A DNA stretch of 64,000 nucleotides from Lycium barbarum (taxonomy: Eukaryota; Streptophyta; Magnoliopsida; Solanales; Solanaceae), in NCBI RefSeq assembly GCF_019175385.1, contig NC_083344.1, positions 59,768,782-59,832,781 on the forward strand, read 5' to 3'. Under the pieces are notes generated by a model. It was not told the origin of the DNA and ran no database searches. It saw only the letters and a program-made list of their open reading frames with translations. The position numbers were made by a program, and so were the translations under genes. Shown piece after piece: positions 47,559-58,718 of the stretch; position 1 is the first letter of the stretch, and every line of letters begins with the position of its first letter.

Positions 47559-50500
47559 TGTTAGACCCCTTATTTTATATGTCGAGTTATTCGCGAAGGA
47601 ATTGACGTGAGATAGAAATCTCGGATTTTTAATTTCTAAACTAGAACTAATCGGTTATAAATTTTTACTTAGTATAAGAATGTTGATGGAAATTAGGAAA
47701 TACTTAATTGTGGTGTTTAGTATAAATTAGTGGTAACAATGAGTCAATATGAACATTAACATGCCATGTCCAAAAGATGACTCAAAGTCATCTAAAATAA
47801 GGCTATTATGGAAGACATACAAATATGCATTTAATGTTGATTCATCCACTACACTTTCATTATATTGTGGACAATTAAATTGGAAGAAATATACATGTAT
47901 ATTCGGCCAAGGAGCTGAAAGTTGGAGGAGGAAAAGGTTAGTCATGCAATTGAATATTGAAGCATGCATTACTTTATTAAAGTATACATTATTTTAGGAA
48001 GACATAACATGGTGGAGTGATCATTTCACATTAAATATGGATCATTCATCTTGGAATGATTACAATGGACAAAGGGTGGTGTGTGAATCATTCACCACAC
48101 ATGAGATTGTCTTGTAAACAATTGAAAAGAAAGAAGAAAAGAAACAAAGATGAAAAATCAGCCAACACACTTAGCCGAAAGTTGAAGAGAAAAATTAGAA
48201 ACTTTTAAGTGTAAAGTTAATGGAATCAATCATGCCATAAGTGGAGCATGTGACCAACTTGTAGGCATCAAAGTTGAACCAAATAATTACCAAGAAATCA
48301 GCCATCACAATTCATTTCAACTACACAACACAAAGAAAGAAAACCTAAGCCTAGAGAGAGAGAGCATTCGGCCAAGGGGCTGATTTTTGAGCTCTTTGAG
48401 TCTTGATCCAAAAATTATTTTCCAAGGTGTTTCAACCCTTTAGAAGGTCCCTAAAACGTGAAGATAGTCTTTGGAGCAACAAGAACCATTTTCATCTCAA
48501 GTCACCAACTCTAGCCAAGTAGAGAAGTCAAGTTGTCAAGGTAAGATCTAACTTTCTTTTCCATGCATTAAGGGTGATGTAGATGAGTAGATATAAGTTG
48601 TATGTATGAAATAAGGTGTGATTATGTTGGAACATGATAGTAACCATGAGGTTATATGTGTTGATGTTGAAGTATGGTTGTAACTTGAAGAACGAACATG
48701 AATCGCATGCATAAAATCATGAATGTTGGTGTTGGAATGTTGTTGTGACCGAGGGGATTGTTTTGGTGGAATTAATGAACTAATTTTCTTCAATAAATAT
48801 GGATGTTACTATCATAGATCTCATGGTAAAAAGAATGAAAAGAATTGGAAGGTTAAAGGTGAAGTTGTGTTAGTATGAAAATAAAGTGAATCTATGATTT
48901 TATGTGAAGTGGTGTTGAAGAATGTTGAAACCGTGTGTGGACTGTTTTGTGAGGAAGTTATTCAACTGTTTTTACTTGATATTTTGATTGTTATTATCAT
49001 GAAATTTATGATGGAAATGAAGGTGTTTAATGATTGGAGTTGAAACTAAAGTCATTTGAGAATTGTTGTAAGGATTATAGAAATGACGATATAGATTAGT
49101 TGCGTATGAATTCATGTTGTACTTGTCGTGTGGATAGCTGGTCATAACTTACTGAAATTATATGAAAAGAAGACATGAAATGATGTGTAAAAATCGTATG
49201 TGGTTGGCCTAGTATGTTCGTAAACGTTTGCAAGAATTCCGAACATTGTTATGTTGTCGGTTAGGGACTGTTTGGGATATGTTGTTGGTTAGGGACTGTT
49301 TTGGACTTGTGTTTTCATTAAGTTGGAAATACTAATTATAAGTTAAGAGTATACATCATATTGTATGTTGGATGGGCTGTTATAAGTTGTTACATGCAAA
49401 CGTTAAGGCTACAAACTATTAGAAGTAACTTGAGAATGTAGTAGCCGTATGTGAATCGTTATTGCATGTTGTGAATGTGGGCTGTTTGGAATATTGTGTG
49501 GGCTGTCCGGATTGATATTGAAAATATAATTATTGATGTTTGGCTGGTTGTATGTACTTGGTTTGGATACAAGAGCAAACGTCGCCTAAACATCTAGAAA
49601 GGAGTTACTAACGTTAGAATACGTTTTGAATCTCCCCATAACTTAAACGTAGTTGTTGGCATCTTAATATAGGTTGAAGTATTATTGGGCAGCGTATACA
49701 TATTGTGTGACGAATAAGCGCTAAAGGTATGTGAAGCTAACCCTTCTTTCTTTTTGGCATGATCTTTGTGAAATGAATATACGATTCCAAAGGAAACTCC
49801 TATTCCTAGAGCCACTAGGATGGCTATTGATTTTTGATTCCCATAACTTATGGTTTGATTCATCTATATTAATGTGTACACATAATTTCAAAGATTCATT
49901 TTGATATAATCCACAGGGACATCCGAAAGGTATATGAGATGACTATTATTTGAAATTACGAACGATGGTTCGTGTTGACTATTCTATTGAGTCCTTAAAA
50001 AAATGTTTTAAAGTGCATATAGTTTCTCACTACTCTGCTCGTGCATATCTCATTATATCTTTCACCGAGTCCTGGGCCGGGCATGTTATCGTGCACACTT
50101 CCACTGTATTGTTCGCCGAGTCCCTCATTAAAGGGCCGGGTACAATATATATATATGTATATTCTGAAGTTATGCTGTGTTATGAAGTTATGCTGTGATA
50201 TAAAGTTATGCTGTGTTACGGAGATATATATTATATTCTGAAGTTATGCTGTGTTATGGCGCCAGAGACGGGGTGGCGACCATGTTCACCGAGTCCCATA
50301 ATGGGGCCGGATATGATATATGATATTAACATGCATGATTTATGTTTCGAAAGCAAGTACTTGGTATTCTGGTTATTGTACTCATTTTCTATACTTCTTA
50401 TTTCAATTATGATCCCGTTTTCTGTATTTCATGCTTTACATGCTCGGTACATATTCCGTACTGACCCCCTTTCTTCGGGAGGTTGCGTTTCATGCCCGCA

Positions 50501-50603
50501 TGTGCAGATACTCGCTTTGGTGATCCGACAGCTTAGAATTCCCCTTCTGCTATTTTTGAGAGCTCCGTTGTTCCGGAGTCCAGATTTTGGTACAAATCCT
50601 TCT

Positions 50604-50639
<36 letters not shown>

Positions 50640-50957
50640 TATGTTGACTAAGGATACGACGGGGCCCTGTCCCGTCATATGTTACGTTACTGTTGATACT
50701 CTTAGAGGTCTGTGGACATATGTGTGGGTTGTGTATGGGTTCTGTGATATGATATTCGTCCATATGATGGCAGCCTTGCCGGCTTGCATATGATATTGTT
50801 ATATGATGGCTGCCTTGTCGGCTTGCGTATTGTTTCATGATAAGATCGTAATAAGATCCATATTGAGTTTGCTGTGAAATTAATATGTAACTAACGAATA
50901 TGTATACGGGTGTCCATGTCGGGCACCAGTCATGGCCTACGGGGTTGGGTCGTGACA
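47559..50957 (+). repeat. 3' LTR of element N
   Basis: 3399 bases, starting TGTTAGACCCC and ending TTGGGTCGTGACA. GGTAAG at 48539, AAGGTATGT 49724-49732, CACCGAGTCCC repeats 50058-50310, hairpin module 50445-50677 and a (TA)n run at 50608-50636. No coding content. It differs fully in its first kilobase from LTRs B, D, K and L. Confidence 0.88.
50445..50677 (+). other. Conserved LTR hairpin module (element N)
   Basis: CGGTAC/GTACTG 50445-50463, CCCC with TCGGGAGG near 50465-50482, TTGCG/CGCAT near 50483-50501, GCTCC/GGAGT near 50561-50579 and GACGGG/CCCGTC 50658-50676. Confidence 0.57.
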
Positions 50958-52298
50958 GGGAAAATGCTATCTTTTTCGTTTTAGGATCAAGTTATCAGTT
51001 GATATACACGATATAAGAAAGCCATCTAAAGTCATACATATATTTCCTGGTTATAGGATTAGCATCAGCATTATGACAAGTTCGTTTTGGGTTTATATTG
51101 GCGACTTAAGGTATGTAAAGCTAACCCTTCTTTCTTTTTGGCATGATCCATGTGAGACAAACAGACGACGAATATATAAACTCCAAAGAAACTCCTATTC
51201 TTAGAGACACTAGGATGGCTAATGTTCTTGATAGCCAGAACCTATTTCACATTGTCTTGATACATGTCTATGATTCTTGAAGTTCTATTTGATGTAATCC
51301 ATAGTGACATTCGAGGGGTACTTGATATGATTATTATCTTTGATGCTCAAGTATTAGTTTGTTCTAACTGTTCTATTGAGTCTCAGATGATGATTTAGTA
51401 TGTATATGGTTGCTCACTACTCTGCTCGTCCATGTTGTTAATATATCTTTCACCGAGTCCCGAGCCGGGTATGTTTTCGTGCACAGTTTCACTGCATTGC
51501 TCACCGAGTCCCTCACTAGAGGGCCGGGTACGGAATATATATATATATGTATATAATGATGATGATGTGATTATGGCGCCAAGTATGGTATATGATGACT
51601 TTATTCACCGAGTCCCATAATGGGCCGGATATGGTAAATGGTATAGACATACATGATTCTTATCTCGTAAGGCACATGTGCATTTGTATCTTTGATTATC
51701 ATACTTGCCTTCTTTAATCTTCTATTTAGTTATGATTCTCCTTATTGCCTTTCATGCTTTATATACTCAGTACATATCTCGTACTGACCCCTTTTCTTTG
51801 GGGGGCTGCGTTTCATGCCCGTAGGTACAAATACTCGATTTGGTGATCCTCCAGCTTAGGACTTCTGCTTAGCTATTTGGAGAGCTCCGTTGTTCCGGAG
51901 CCTAGACTATTTTGGTACAGATCTTTTGATATAGACTTATGTATATGTCCAGGGGTACGGTGGGGGCCTGTCCCGTCATGTTTCACTTTTATACTCTTAG
52001 AGGTCTGTAGACATGTGTGGGTTGTATATAGGTTTTGGTCAGCTGTGTCTATATGGTTCGCTTTGGATATCCCCGTGTATAGTGGCAGCCTTGTCGGCTT
52101 GCGTATTGTATTGTGTTATGCTTTGGTTAGCCGTGACTCCTCAGGAGACAGTTTTATGATATGTGGCGTTGTGAAACCTTCATTTGTTTTTACAAGTTTC
52201 CATATTGCCCTTAGTTTTAGTTTGACTATATTTAACAGGTTCTTATACGAGTGTCCAGTTCGGGCACTAGTCATTGCCCATGGGTTTGGGTCGTGACA
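50958..52298 (+). repeat. Right part of the element P 5' LTR
   Basis: Resumes the LTR broken at 43757, opening GGGAAAATGCT, at the place equivalent to 41269 in LTR K. It ends GGTCGTGACA and is followed by a primer site, so it is a 5' LTR. AAGGTATGT 51108-51116, CACCGAGTCCC repeats 51448-51635, hairpin module 51768-51990. Confidence 0.8.
51768..51990 (+). other. Conserved LTR hairpin module (element P)
   Basis: CAGTAC/GTACTG 51768-51786, CCCC/GGGG, CTGCG paired with CGTAG (one G-T pair) 51806-51824, GCTCC/GGAGC 51884-51901, and a CGG/CCG stem near 51968-51985. Confidence 0.57.
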
Positions 52299-52302
52299 AA
52301 AG

Positions 52303-52314
52303 TGGTATCAGAGC
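52303..52314 (+). other. Primer-binding site of element P
   Basis: TGGTATCAGAGC, four bases after the LTR end. Confidence 0.93.
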
Positions 52315-52643
52315 AGTTAATCCTCAGAGTGTCTACAGACCGTGTCTAGTGGAGTCTTTTTTATCAGTGTGCTGTGCACCACATCTATAAGCAGGGAGCT
52401 ACAGGACATTTAGGATTTTACTTTTCCTTCTTACTCTAAATCGTGCGATAGAGCCAAGAGATAGGATATGATATCCCTTATATACTGACCTTTGATTTTC
52501 GCAGGAGAGTGGTGTCGACAAGAGAAGGTAAATAATGCTACCGGGAGTTACAGAGGCAAGATATTTCATTGAGGTTACATTATCAGAAATTGTATATACA
52601 GAATGGCAAACTGGCCATCATCAAGGTAAGTTATTGTAAGTAG
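52315..52643 (+). other. Leader of element P, cut at element H
   Basis: Matches the leader of B in reverse (12830-13136) up to TTATTGTAAGTA at 52631-52642, then jumps to element H integrase. Non-coding. Confidence 0.78.
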
Positions 52644-53073
52644 GCAAAGGCAGCAAATCAAGGGGGGTGAGGGGATTAAAGTCATAAACAACTTCAAAAG
52701 GAGACTTACCTGTAGAATAATGGACAGTTCTATTATAGGCAAACTCTACCATAGCCAAATGTTCTTCACAAAATGTTAATTTTCCTTTTAGAACAGACCT
52801 CAACATATTCCCTAAAGTCCTATTAACTACTTCTGTTTGCCCGTCAGTTTGCGGGTGACAAGATGTAGAAAATAGTAGTTTAGTTCCCAACTTTCCCCAA
52901 AGAACTCTCCAAAAGTGACTTAAAAACTTAGCATCCCTATCACTAATAATAGTTTTAGGTATACCATGTAATTTAACCACTTCTTTTACAAACAAATCAG
53001 CCACATGTGATGCATCATTAGTCTTCAAACATGGAATAAAGTGAGCAATTTTTGAAAATCTATCTACCACCAC
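52644..53073 (-). pseudogene. Integrase core of element H, truncated
   Basis: On the - strand: [14 protein letters not shown], Asp in [12 protein letters not shown] near 52945, Glu in [15 protein letters not shown] near 52830, then [20 protein letters not shown]. It ends near LDLLPLPT at 52646, where related proteins continue to the GPY motif and chromodomain. Confidence 0.88.
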
Positions 53074-53101
53074 AAATATACTGTCCTTACCATGCTTAGT
53101 T

Positions 53102-53800
53102 CTAGGAAAACCTAATCAAAATCCATGGAAATATCAAGCCAAGGGGAAGTGGGAACAGGTAAAGGAGTTTAAAGACCATGTGGTAACACTTTCGATTTGG
53201 CTTGTTTACATTCAAGACATTGAGAGCACACTTTCTCAACATCCTTTCGCATGCCTGGCCAAAAGAAATGTTCAGCAAGTATATCCAAAGTTTTGGGTAC
53301 TCTGAGTGTCCCATGAGTCCACCACAATGTGCTTCCCTAACAAACAATTCACGCAAAGAGCAATTAGGGATACACAATTTATTTTCCTTAAAAAGAAATC
53401 CATCTTGAAGATTAAACCTGTCATAAGGACCCAACTTACATTCTGCGAAAATCTTGCCAAAATCAGAATCATTAGCATAAAGGCCCTTGATTTGATCAAA
53501 ACCCATCAGCTTAGAAGTAAGAGTAGAGATCAAGACATACCTTCTTGACAGTGCATCAGCAACCACATTCTCCTTTCCTTGCTTGTAAGCAATCACATAT
53601 GGGAAAGTTTCAATAAATTCAACCCATTTTCCATGCCTACGATTAAGCTTACCTTGGCTCTTCAAATGTCTCAAGGATTCATGATCAGTCTTAACCACAA
53701 ACTCTCTAGGCCACAAATAATGTTGCCATGTAGCTAAAGCCTTTACCAAAGCATAGAGCTCTTTGTTATAAGTTGAGTAGTTCAATGTAGCTCCATTCAA
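53102..53800 (-). pseudogene. RNase H end and integrase zinc finger of element H
   Basis: [24 protein letters not shown], then [26 protein letters not shown] and the finger histidines in [16 protein letters not shown] frame change follows, so the finger cysteines (visible as CALNVLNV, out of register) are lost from the frame. Another change near 53130 separates this from the core. Confidence 0.82.
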
Positions 53801-54660
53801 CTTTTCATTAAAGTATGCAATAGGCTTGGACTACTGCATTAAAACAGCACCTATTCCTTTTCTAGAAGCGTCACATTCAACCTCAAAAGACTTAGAAAAA
53901 TTAGGTAATTGCAAAAGTGGAGCAGAACATAATTTTTCTTTCAACAAGTTAAAAGCATCATCTTGGTCTTTCCCCCATGTAAAACTCTTATCTTTCTTGA
54001 TAACTTCAGTTAGAGGAGCAGCAATAGTGCTAAAATCTCTAACAAATCTCCTATAAAACTAGCAAGCCCATGAAAACTTCTAACCTCAGTTACACTCTTG
54101 GGTTTAGGCCACTCTCTGATTGCCTTGATTTTCTCTTCATCAACCACAACTCCCTTAGAACTGACCACAAAACCCAAGAATACGACACGATCCACACAAA
54201 AGGCACACTTTTTTAGATTAGCAAACAATTGTTGTTTTCTATGAACTTCAAAAACATGTTTTAGGTGTTCTACATGCTCATCTAGAGTTTTAGAAAAGAT
54301 CAAGATATCATCAAAATAAACCACCACAAACATTCCATGAAAATCCTTAAAAACATGATTCATCAATCTCATGAATGTGTTGGGTGCATTAGTCAAGCCA
54401 AAAGGCCTAACTAACCACTCATAAAGCCCATATTTGGTCTTAAAAGTAGTTTTCCATTCATCTTCAGGATTCATTCGAATCTGATGATAACCAATTTTTA
54501 GATCAATTTTAGAAAAGATTTTGGACCCATGCAATTGGTCCAACATGTCATCAAGACGAGGAATATAATGACGATACTTTACCATAATCTTGTTGATAGC
54601 TCGACAATCCACACGCATCCTCCAAGATCCATCTTTTTTGGGCACCAATAGAACAGGAAC
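53801..54660 (-). pseudogene. pol: Reverse transcriptase of element H
   Basis: [20 protein letters not shown] at the 5' end, [30 protein letters not shown], catalytic YFDD near 54320 and [10 protein letters not shown] near 54180. The connection ([18 protein letters not shown]) is frameshifted near 54050. A stop near 53833 precedes the RNase H continuation. Confidence 0.87.
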
Positions 54661-54671
54661 TGAGCAAGGAC

Positions 54672-55868
54672 TCAGGCTCTCTCACACAAACTCCTTTTTA
54701 AGCAACTCCTCAACCTGCCTTTGCAACTCCTTTGTCTCTTTAGGATTACTCCTATAAGCAGGTCTATTTCGAATCTGTGCACCAGGCACAAAGTCAATTT
54801 GGTGTTCAATTCCACGCAAAGGTGGAAGACTTTTAGGAATATCTCCAGGAAAGATATCATCAAAGTCCTGCAAAAGAGAAAAAACAATACTTGGCAAAGA
54901 AGAAGTTAGTAGCTCAGAATTAATTAAGACTTCTTTGTAAGTAGTATTATGGGCAGTCCCTCTTTTCTTGCATTCAAACACTCTTTGGCTGTTATATAGA
55001 GACTCTCTTTTTTCTTTCCCTTAGCCTCTTTCCTCTCACCAAAACTTTCTTTTTTTCCACTCAAACCCTCTTTTATCTCTTTGCTTAAGTTGCTGCCCTC
55101 TTTCTCTCTCTCTTGGCCATCTTTCATTTCTTTTCCCTCAAGCTCACCTTTTTTCTGTCCCCTTTGTTTTCCCATTGATTCCCTCAATCTCTTTTGATCT
55201 TCAAACACCTGAGAAGGTGTTAAAGGTGCAAGAGTATACTTCTTGCCATTAAGCTCAAGTGAATATCTATTCTTCCTTCCATCATGAAAAGTATTCCTAT
55301 CAAACTGCCATGGATGACCAAGCAAGATATGACAAGCTTGCATAGGAATGACGTCACAAAGAGTATCATCGTTATACCTGCTAACATTGAATGAAATCAT
55401 GCATTGTTTGTTGACTTTCAGATCACCACTATCATTCAACCATTGGAGTCTATAGGGCTTAGGGTGTTTCATGCATGCAAGCCCTAACGTATCTACCAAG
55501 TGGGAACTCACTACATTAGCACAACTACCATTGTCGATAATCATAGAACAAGTTCTCCCCCTTATCCCACACCTAGTATGGAATATATTTTCCCTTTGTT
55601 CTTCACTATTGACTCCCAAATTGATAACCATAATGCTCCTAACTACTGCAACCAAATCATCATTAAAAGGAAGTTCTACATCATCTTCACTGATACTTCC
55701 CTCTTCTTCCTCTTTCTCACTTTTTTTACTCTCATTTTCTCCATCAAGAATCCTCCTAGCTACCCCAACAAAACCACTATTAGGCAACTCTACGTCATCT
55801 TCACTTGCACCTCCCTCTTCTTCCTCTACCTCACTTTTTTCACTCTCATACTCTCCATCTTCTTTCAT
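54672..55868 (-). pseudogene. Protease and protease-RT linker of element H
   Basis: Two Glu/Asp-rich repeats (ASEDDVELP and SISEDDVELP) open the segment. The protease follows with CSMIIDNGSCANVV near 55510-55550, Asn replacing the usual Ser or Thr after the catalytic Asp. Then YRLQWLNDSGDLKVNKQ and CDVIPMQACHILLGHPWQFDR, a Lys/Glu-rich spacer, and a pre-RT stretch DFDDIFPGDIPKSLPP in another frame (54682-54981). Confidence 0.83.
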
Positions 55869-55892
55869 GAGAATATTTCTTCTATTTGGACA

Positions 55893-56984
55893 TTACAGCA
55901 TCATATGCCCTCTTCCATGACATTTGTAACATTGAATAGAACTAGAAGGTTTAGGTGATTTAGGATTAAAAGTTTTACCTCCCTCTTTGTCATCTACTTT
56001 GTCCTTCCCCTTTCCTTCTTGAGGCCTAGAAGTCACATCTTGTTTCGGCCATGGCTTCTTTGAATTGGTGTTTGGCCGACTCCTCCACGAGCTAGCTTGC
56101 TGCTTTCTTTTAATTTGCTTTTCTAGTTTTACAGCTATATCCACTAACTTATCTAAAGTTACATATTGTTGTATCTCTACTACATCAGCTATTTCTTTAT
56201 TTAAACCATTAAGAAATCAAGCCATAGTGGCCTCTTCATCTTCAATACAATTAGCTTGGATCATAGCCATATCCACAGCTTTGAAGTATTCATCAACAGT
56301 CATGGTTCCCTGCTCCAATCTTCGAAGACACATTTGTAGGTCTCTTTGAAAGTGGGAAGGCACGAACGTCTTCTTCATGACTCTCTTCATCTCAGCCCAA
56401 GTAGCAATGGGTGGTTCTCCATCTTGTTGTCTATCCCTTGTAAACTTTTTCCACCAAATAGAAGCATAGTCAGAAAATTCAATAACGGCAAGCCTTACCT
56501 TCTTAGCTTCAGAATAGTTGTGACAATAAAAAATGGCTTCAACTTTCCGCTCCCAATCAAGGTACAAGTTTGGATCTCTTGTGCCCTTGAAAGTTGGCAT
56601 CTTCATCTTTATGCTATTAATGTTATCATCTTCCACTCTTCCTCGTTGTCCCCTCCTATCTCTCCCTACCCTATCTAGATTTACATCAAGATCATCAACA
56701 AAATCATCTATAGGGTTTTCTTGATTTACAACGGGGGCATGGGGCATATTTCTTCTATTTTGAGGCCTAGGATTATTTTGTGGTTGTACAACATGTTGAT
56801 CTCCCCTCCTAAGTTCAGCTATTGTCTCATTTTGTTCAGCAATGGCATCCTTGATCTCTTCAAATTGCAAGGTCCATCTTTCGAATTGTTGGTGCATAGC
56901 TTGTAGAGTGAAATCATTTCTTCCTCGGATCTCGGCTTCTTGACGAGCCCTCCTTTCATCATCACTACCACCTGTATTGGTCAT
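55893..56984 (-). pseudogene. gag: gag of element H
   Basis: Start ATG at 56984 (Met-Thr-Asn-Thr-Gly). Gag core: INSIKMKMPTFKGTRDPNLY near 56610, VIEFSDYASIWW and KKTFVPSHFQRDL. A TGA near 56218 follows MATMA at a position that is usually Arg in such proteins (inferred). The knuckle CYKCHGRGHMML ends at a TAA (55893-55895) where Gln would be expected, and the missing Cys follows it in frame. The order and spacing match plant chromovirus gag. Confidence 0.88.
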
Positions 56985-57470
56985 CTCAAAAACTATTTAT
57001 CACTCAAACTTTGGCTTTTTTTCCCCTCATTTGTTCTCACTCACTCTTGCCTTTTTCCACTCAAATAACCTTTAGGAAAACACTTTATGGATTTATAATT
57101 AAACCCCAGTAGAATCAAGCCCTTAGTAGTAAAATAATGAATTTTGGGCACTAAAGAAAATGAAGAACCAATCCTAGAAAGAATTAGAATTTAGTTGTAA
57201 CAAGACTCGAACAAAAAGGACTTTTTTATAACAAGATAAAAGGTGTAAGAAAAAAAATTGATTGCTTCTTAGCTTTAAAGATCTAGGATCCCCTCTTCTC
57301 GTTTTCTATCTTAATATTTAGAAAACAAATAGATGGAAGAAATTTCTTGGAGAGCAAACACCCAATTTTTTTTTCTCATCACTGTTTACTGCTACAGTAC
57401 CTTTTTTATATTTTGCTTTATTTTTTCAAGAAATCCCCAAGATTATCAAGAACGGAATCTTGATAAAACC
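56985..57470 (-). other. Leader of element H
   Basis: About 490 bases between primer site and gag ATG. No coding run, AT-rich with T-runs. Confidence 0.7.
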
Positions 57471-57482
57471 GCTCTGATACCA
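57471..57482 (-). other. Primer-binding site of element H
   Basis: The - strand reads TGGTATCAGAGC, two bases after the LTR end. Confidence 0.93.
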
Positions 57483-57484
57483 CT

Positions 57485-57948
57485 TGATAACAACGAGGTT
57501 AGGGAGATCCCAAACTTATAATTAAAATATAAGACGTGCGGAAGCAAATATAGAAAAGAATCTAAAAACTAGAAAATAAAAGATATGGGAAATTCGAAGG
57601 AACAATCCACGAATTTCCAAGAACGTTAGTTCTAAAGTCTTGACAAGATCCAAGTAATAACGTATAGATTTATAGGAAGAAATCTAACGCTTTTACTTGA
57701 GATAACAAATCAAAAACAGTAGATTAGGATCCTGACCGCTTTGTGAGTAACTTAAGATAACTATTAGTATTTAGAACTAATCGCCTTCGAAAGAATACCA
57801 AAAAGATATCAAAGAAGAAGTTATCTTACTACCTTGAACTAAGAACTAGTTAGGTTGAAAGATAAATCCTAAAGTAATGCCACAAAGGTTCAAAAGAACT
57901 CTCAATATAATATATTCTTCAAAATCTGAACTACCATGGATGCTATCA
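57485..57948 (-). repeat. 5' LTR of element H
   Basis: 464 bases. On the - strand it starts TGATAGCATCCATGG and ends GTTGTTATCA. The left border is set by the primer site, the right one by the loss of G gag homology; the latter is an inference without a second LTR copy. Confidence 0.75.
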
Positions 57949-58718
57949 ATTCTCATGATTACCCTCATCATCTCTTTCCTCACATTCTCCCTTATCATCA
58001 CCACAAGTGTCTTTCAAAACAAAGGCACTTCGATTAGGGCACTCACTTGCCCTATGACCAAAGCCATGACGTTTAAAACACTGGATGGGAGTCTTCGTAC
58101 CTCTTTCCTTTGGGGAAAACTTTGGAGGTTGTTTATCATCTTGCTTCTCAATTTGAGCATTCTTTTCAAAGGGGTTCTTGGTTTCTTGCATGGTGCCCTT
58201 ACTCTTTTGCTAATTTGAGGAAGAAGTTCCTCCTTCTTTGTTATTGTTCCATGAACTCACATAGCCCCTCGATTTATTGATTTTGTCTTCCTTGAGACCC
58301 TCCTCTATCTCAATAGTCGCTTGAAGGGTTTCTTCAATGCTCCCATAGTTGTAGAGTCTCATTTGGGAGACAATGTCACTATTTAACCCGGCTCAGAATT
58401 GAGTCATAGCATTCAACTCATCCTCTTCAAAGTCGATTCTCATTTTGACAATTTAGAACTCATCATAGTATTATTCCATACTCTTTTTGTTTTGCCTTAA
58501 GGTATACACCTTCTTGAGTTATTCTTGATTGTACCATTCGGTGATATACTTACGGCGCATGACGTCTTTCAATTCATCCCAAGTAGGTGTGCGAGGAAGT
58601 CCAATAATTCTTCTTGCTTTCACTTGAGTTTCCCACCACGTGGAGGCGTACCTTTCGAATTAAGCAATGGCATAAGACACCTTTTTCACCTCGGACACGT
58701 CATTCGTTAAGAAGATTC
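57949..58718 (-). pseudogene. gag: gag C-terminal part of element G
   Basis: On the - strand: SEVKKVSYAIA, ASTWWETQVKARRIIGLP, a charged central part with stops, then MQETKNPFEKNAQIE and a knuckle CFKRHGFGHRASEC, where the second Cys is Arg, so zinc binding would be lost. It matches F gag (28790-29520). The frame ends at the H LTR after an acidic stretch. Confidence 0.83.

Larger units (their letters stand above)
43758..50957 (+). mobile_element. Element N, Tekay-like, 5' LTR and gag missing
   Basis: Seen: partial leader, RT, RNase H, integrase, chromodomain, purine tract and 3' LTR. The 5' LTR, primer site and start of the leader are lost in the deletion at 43757. Gag, protease and the first part of pol are also absent. 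GGGAA at 50958-50962 is the expected right-hand target duplication in the element P LTR. Confidence 0.83.
52644..57948 (-). mobile_element. Element H, CRM-like chromovirus lacking its 3' end
   Basis: On the - strand: a 464-base 5' LTR, primer site, leader, gag, protease, RT, RNase H and an integrase cut in its core. No chromodomain, purine tract or 3' LTR is present. The 5' LTR borders element G gag at 57949, where ATTCT is the expected target duplication. The clade is inferred from RT wording ([25 protein letters not shown]) and the short LTR; Reina is the main alternative. Confidence 0.82.

Noticed and set aside
55471..55958. Ser/Leu-rich + strand frames of about 150 residues
   Set aside because: They mirror the Glu/Asp/Lys-rich protease linker of element H on the - strand.
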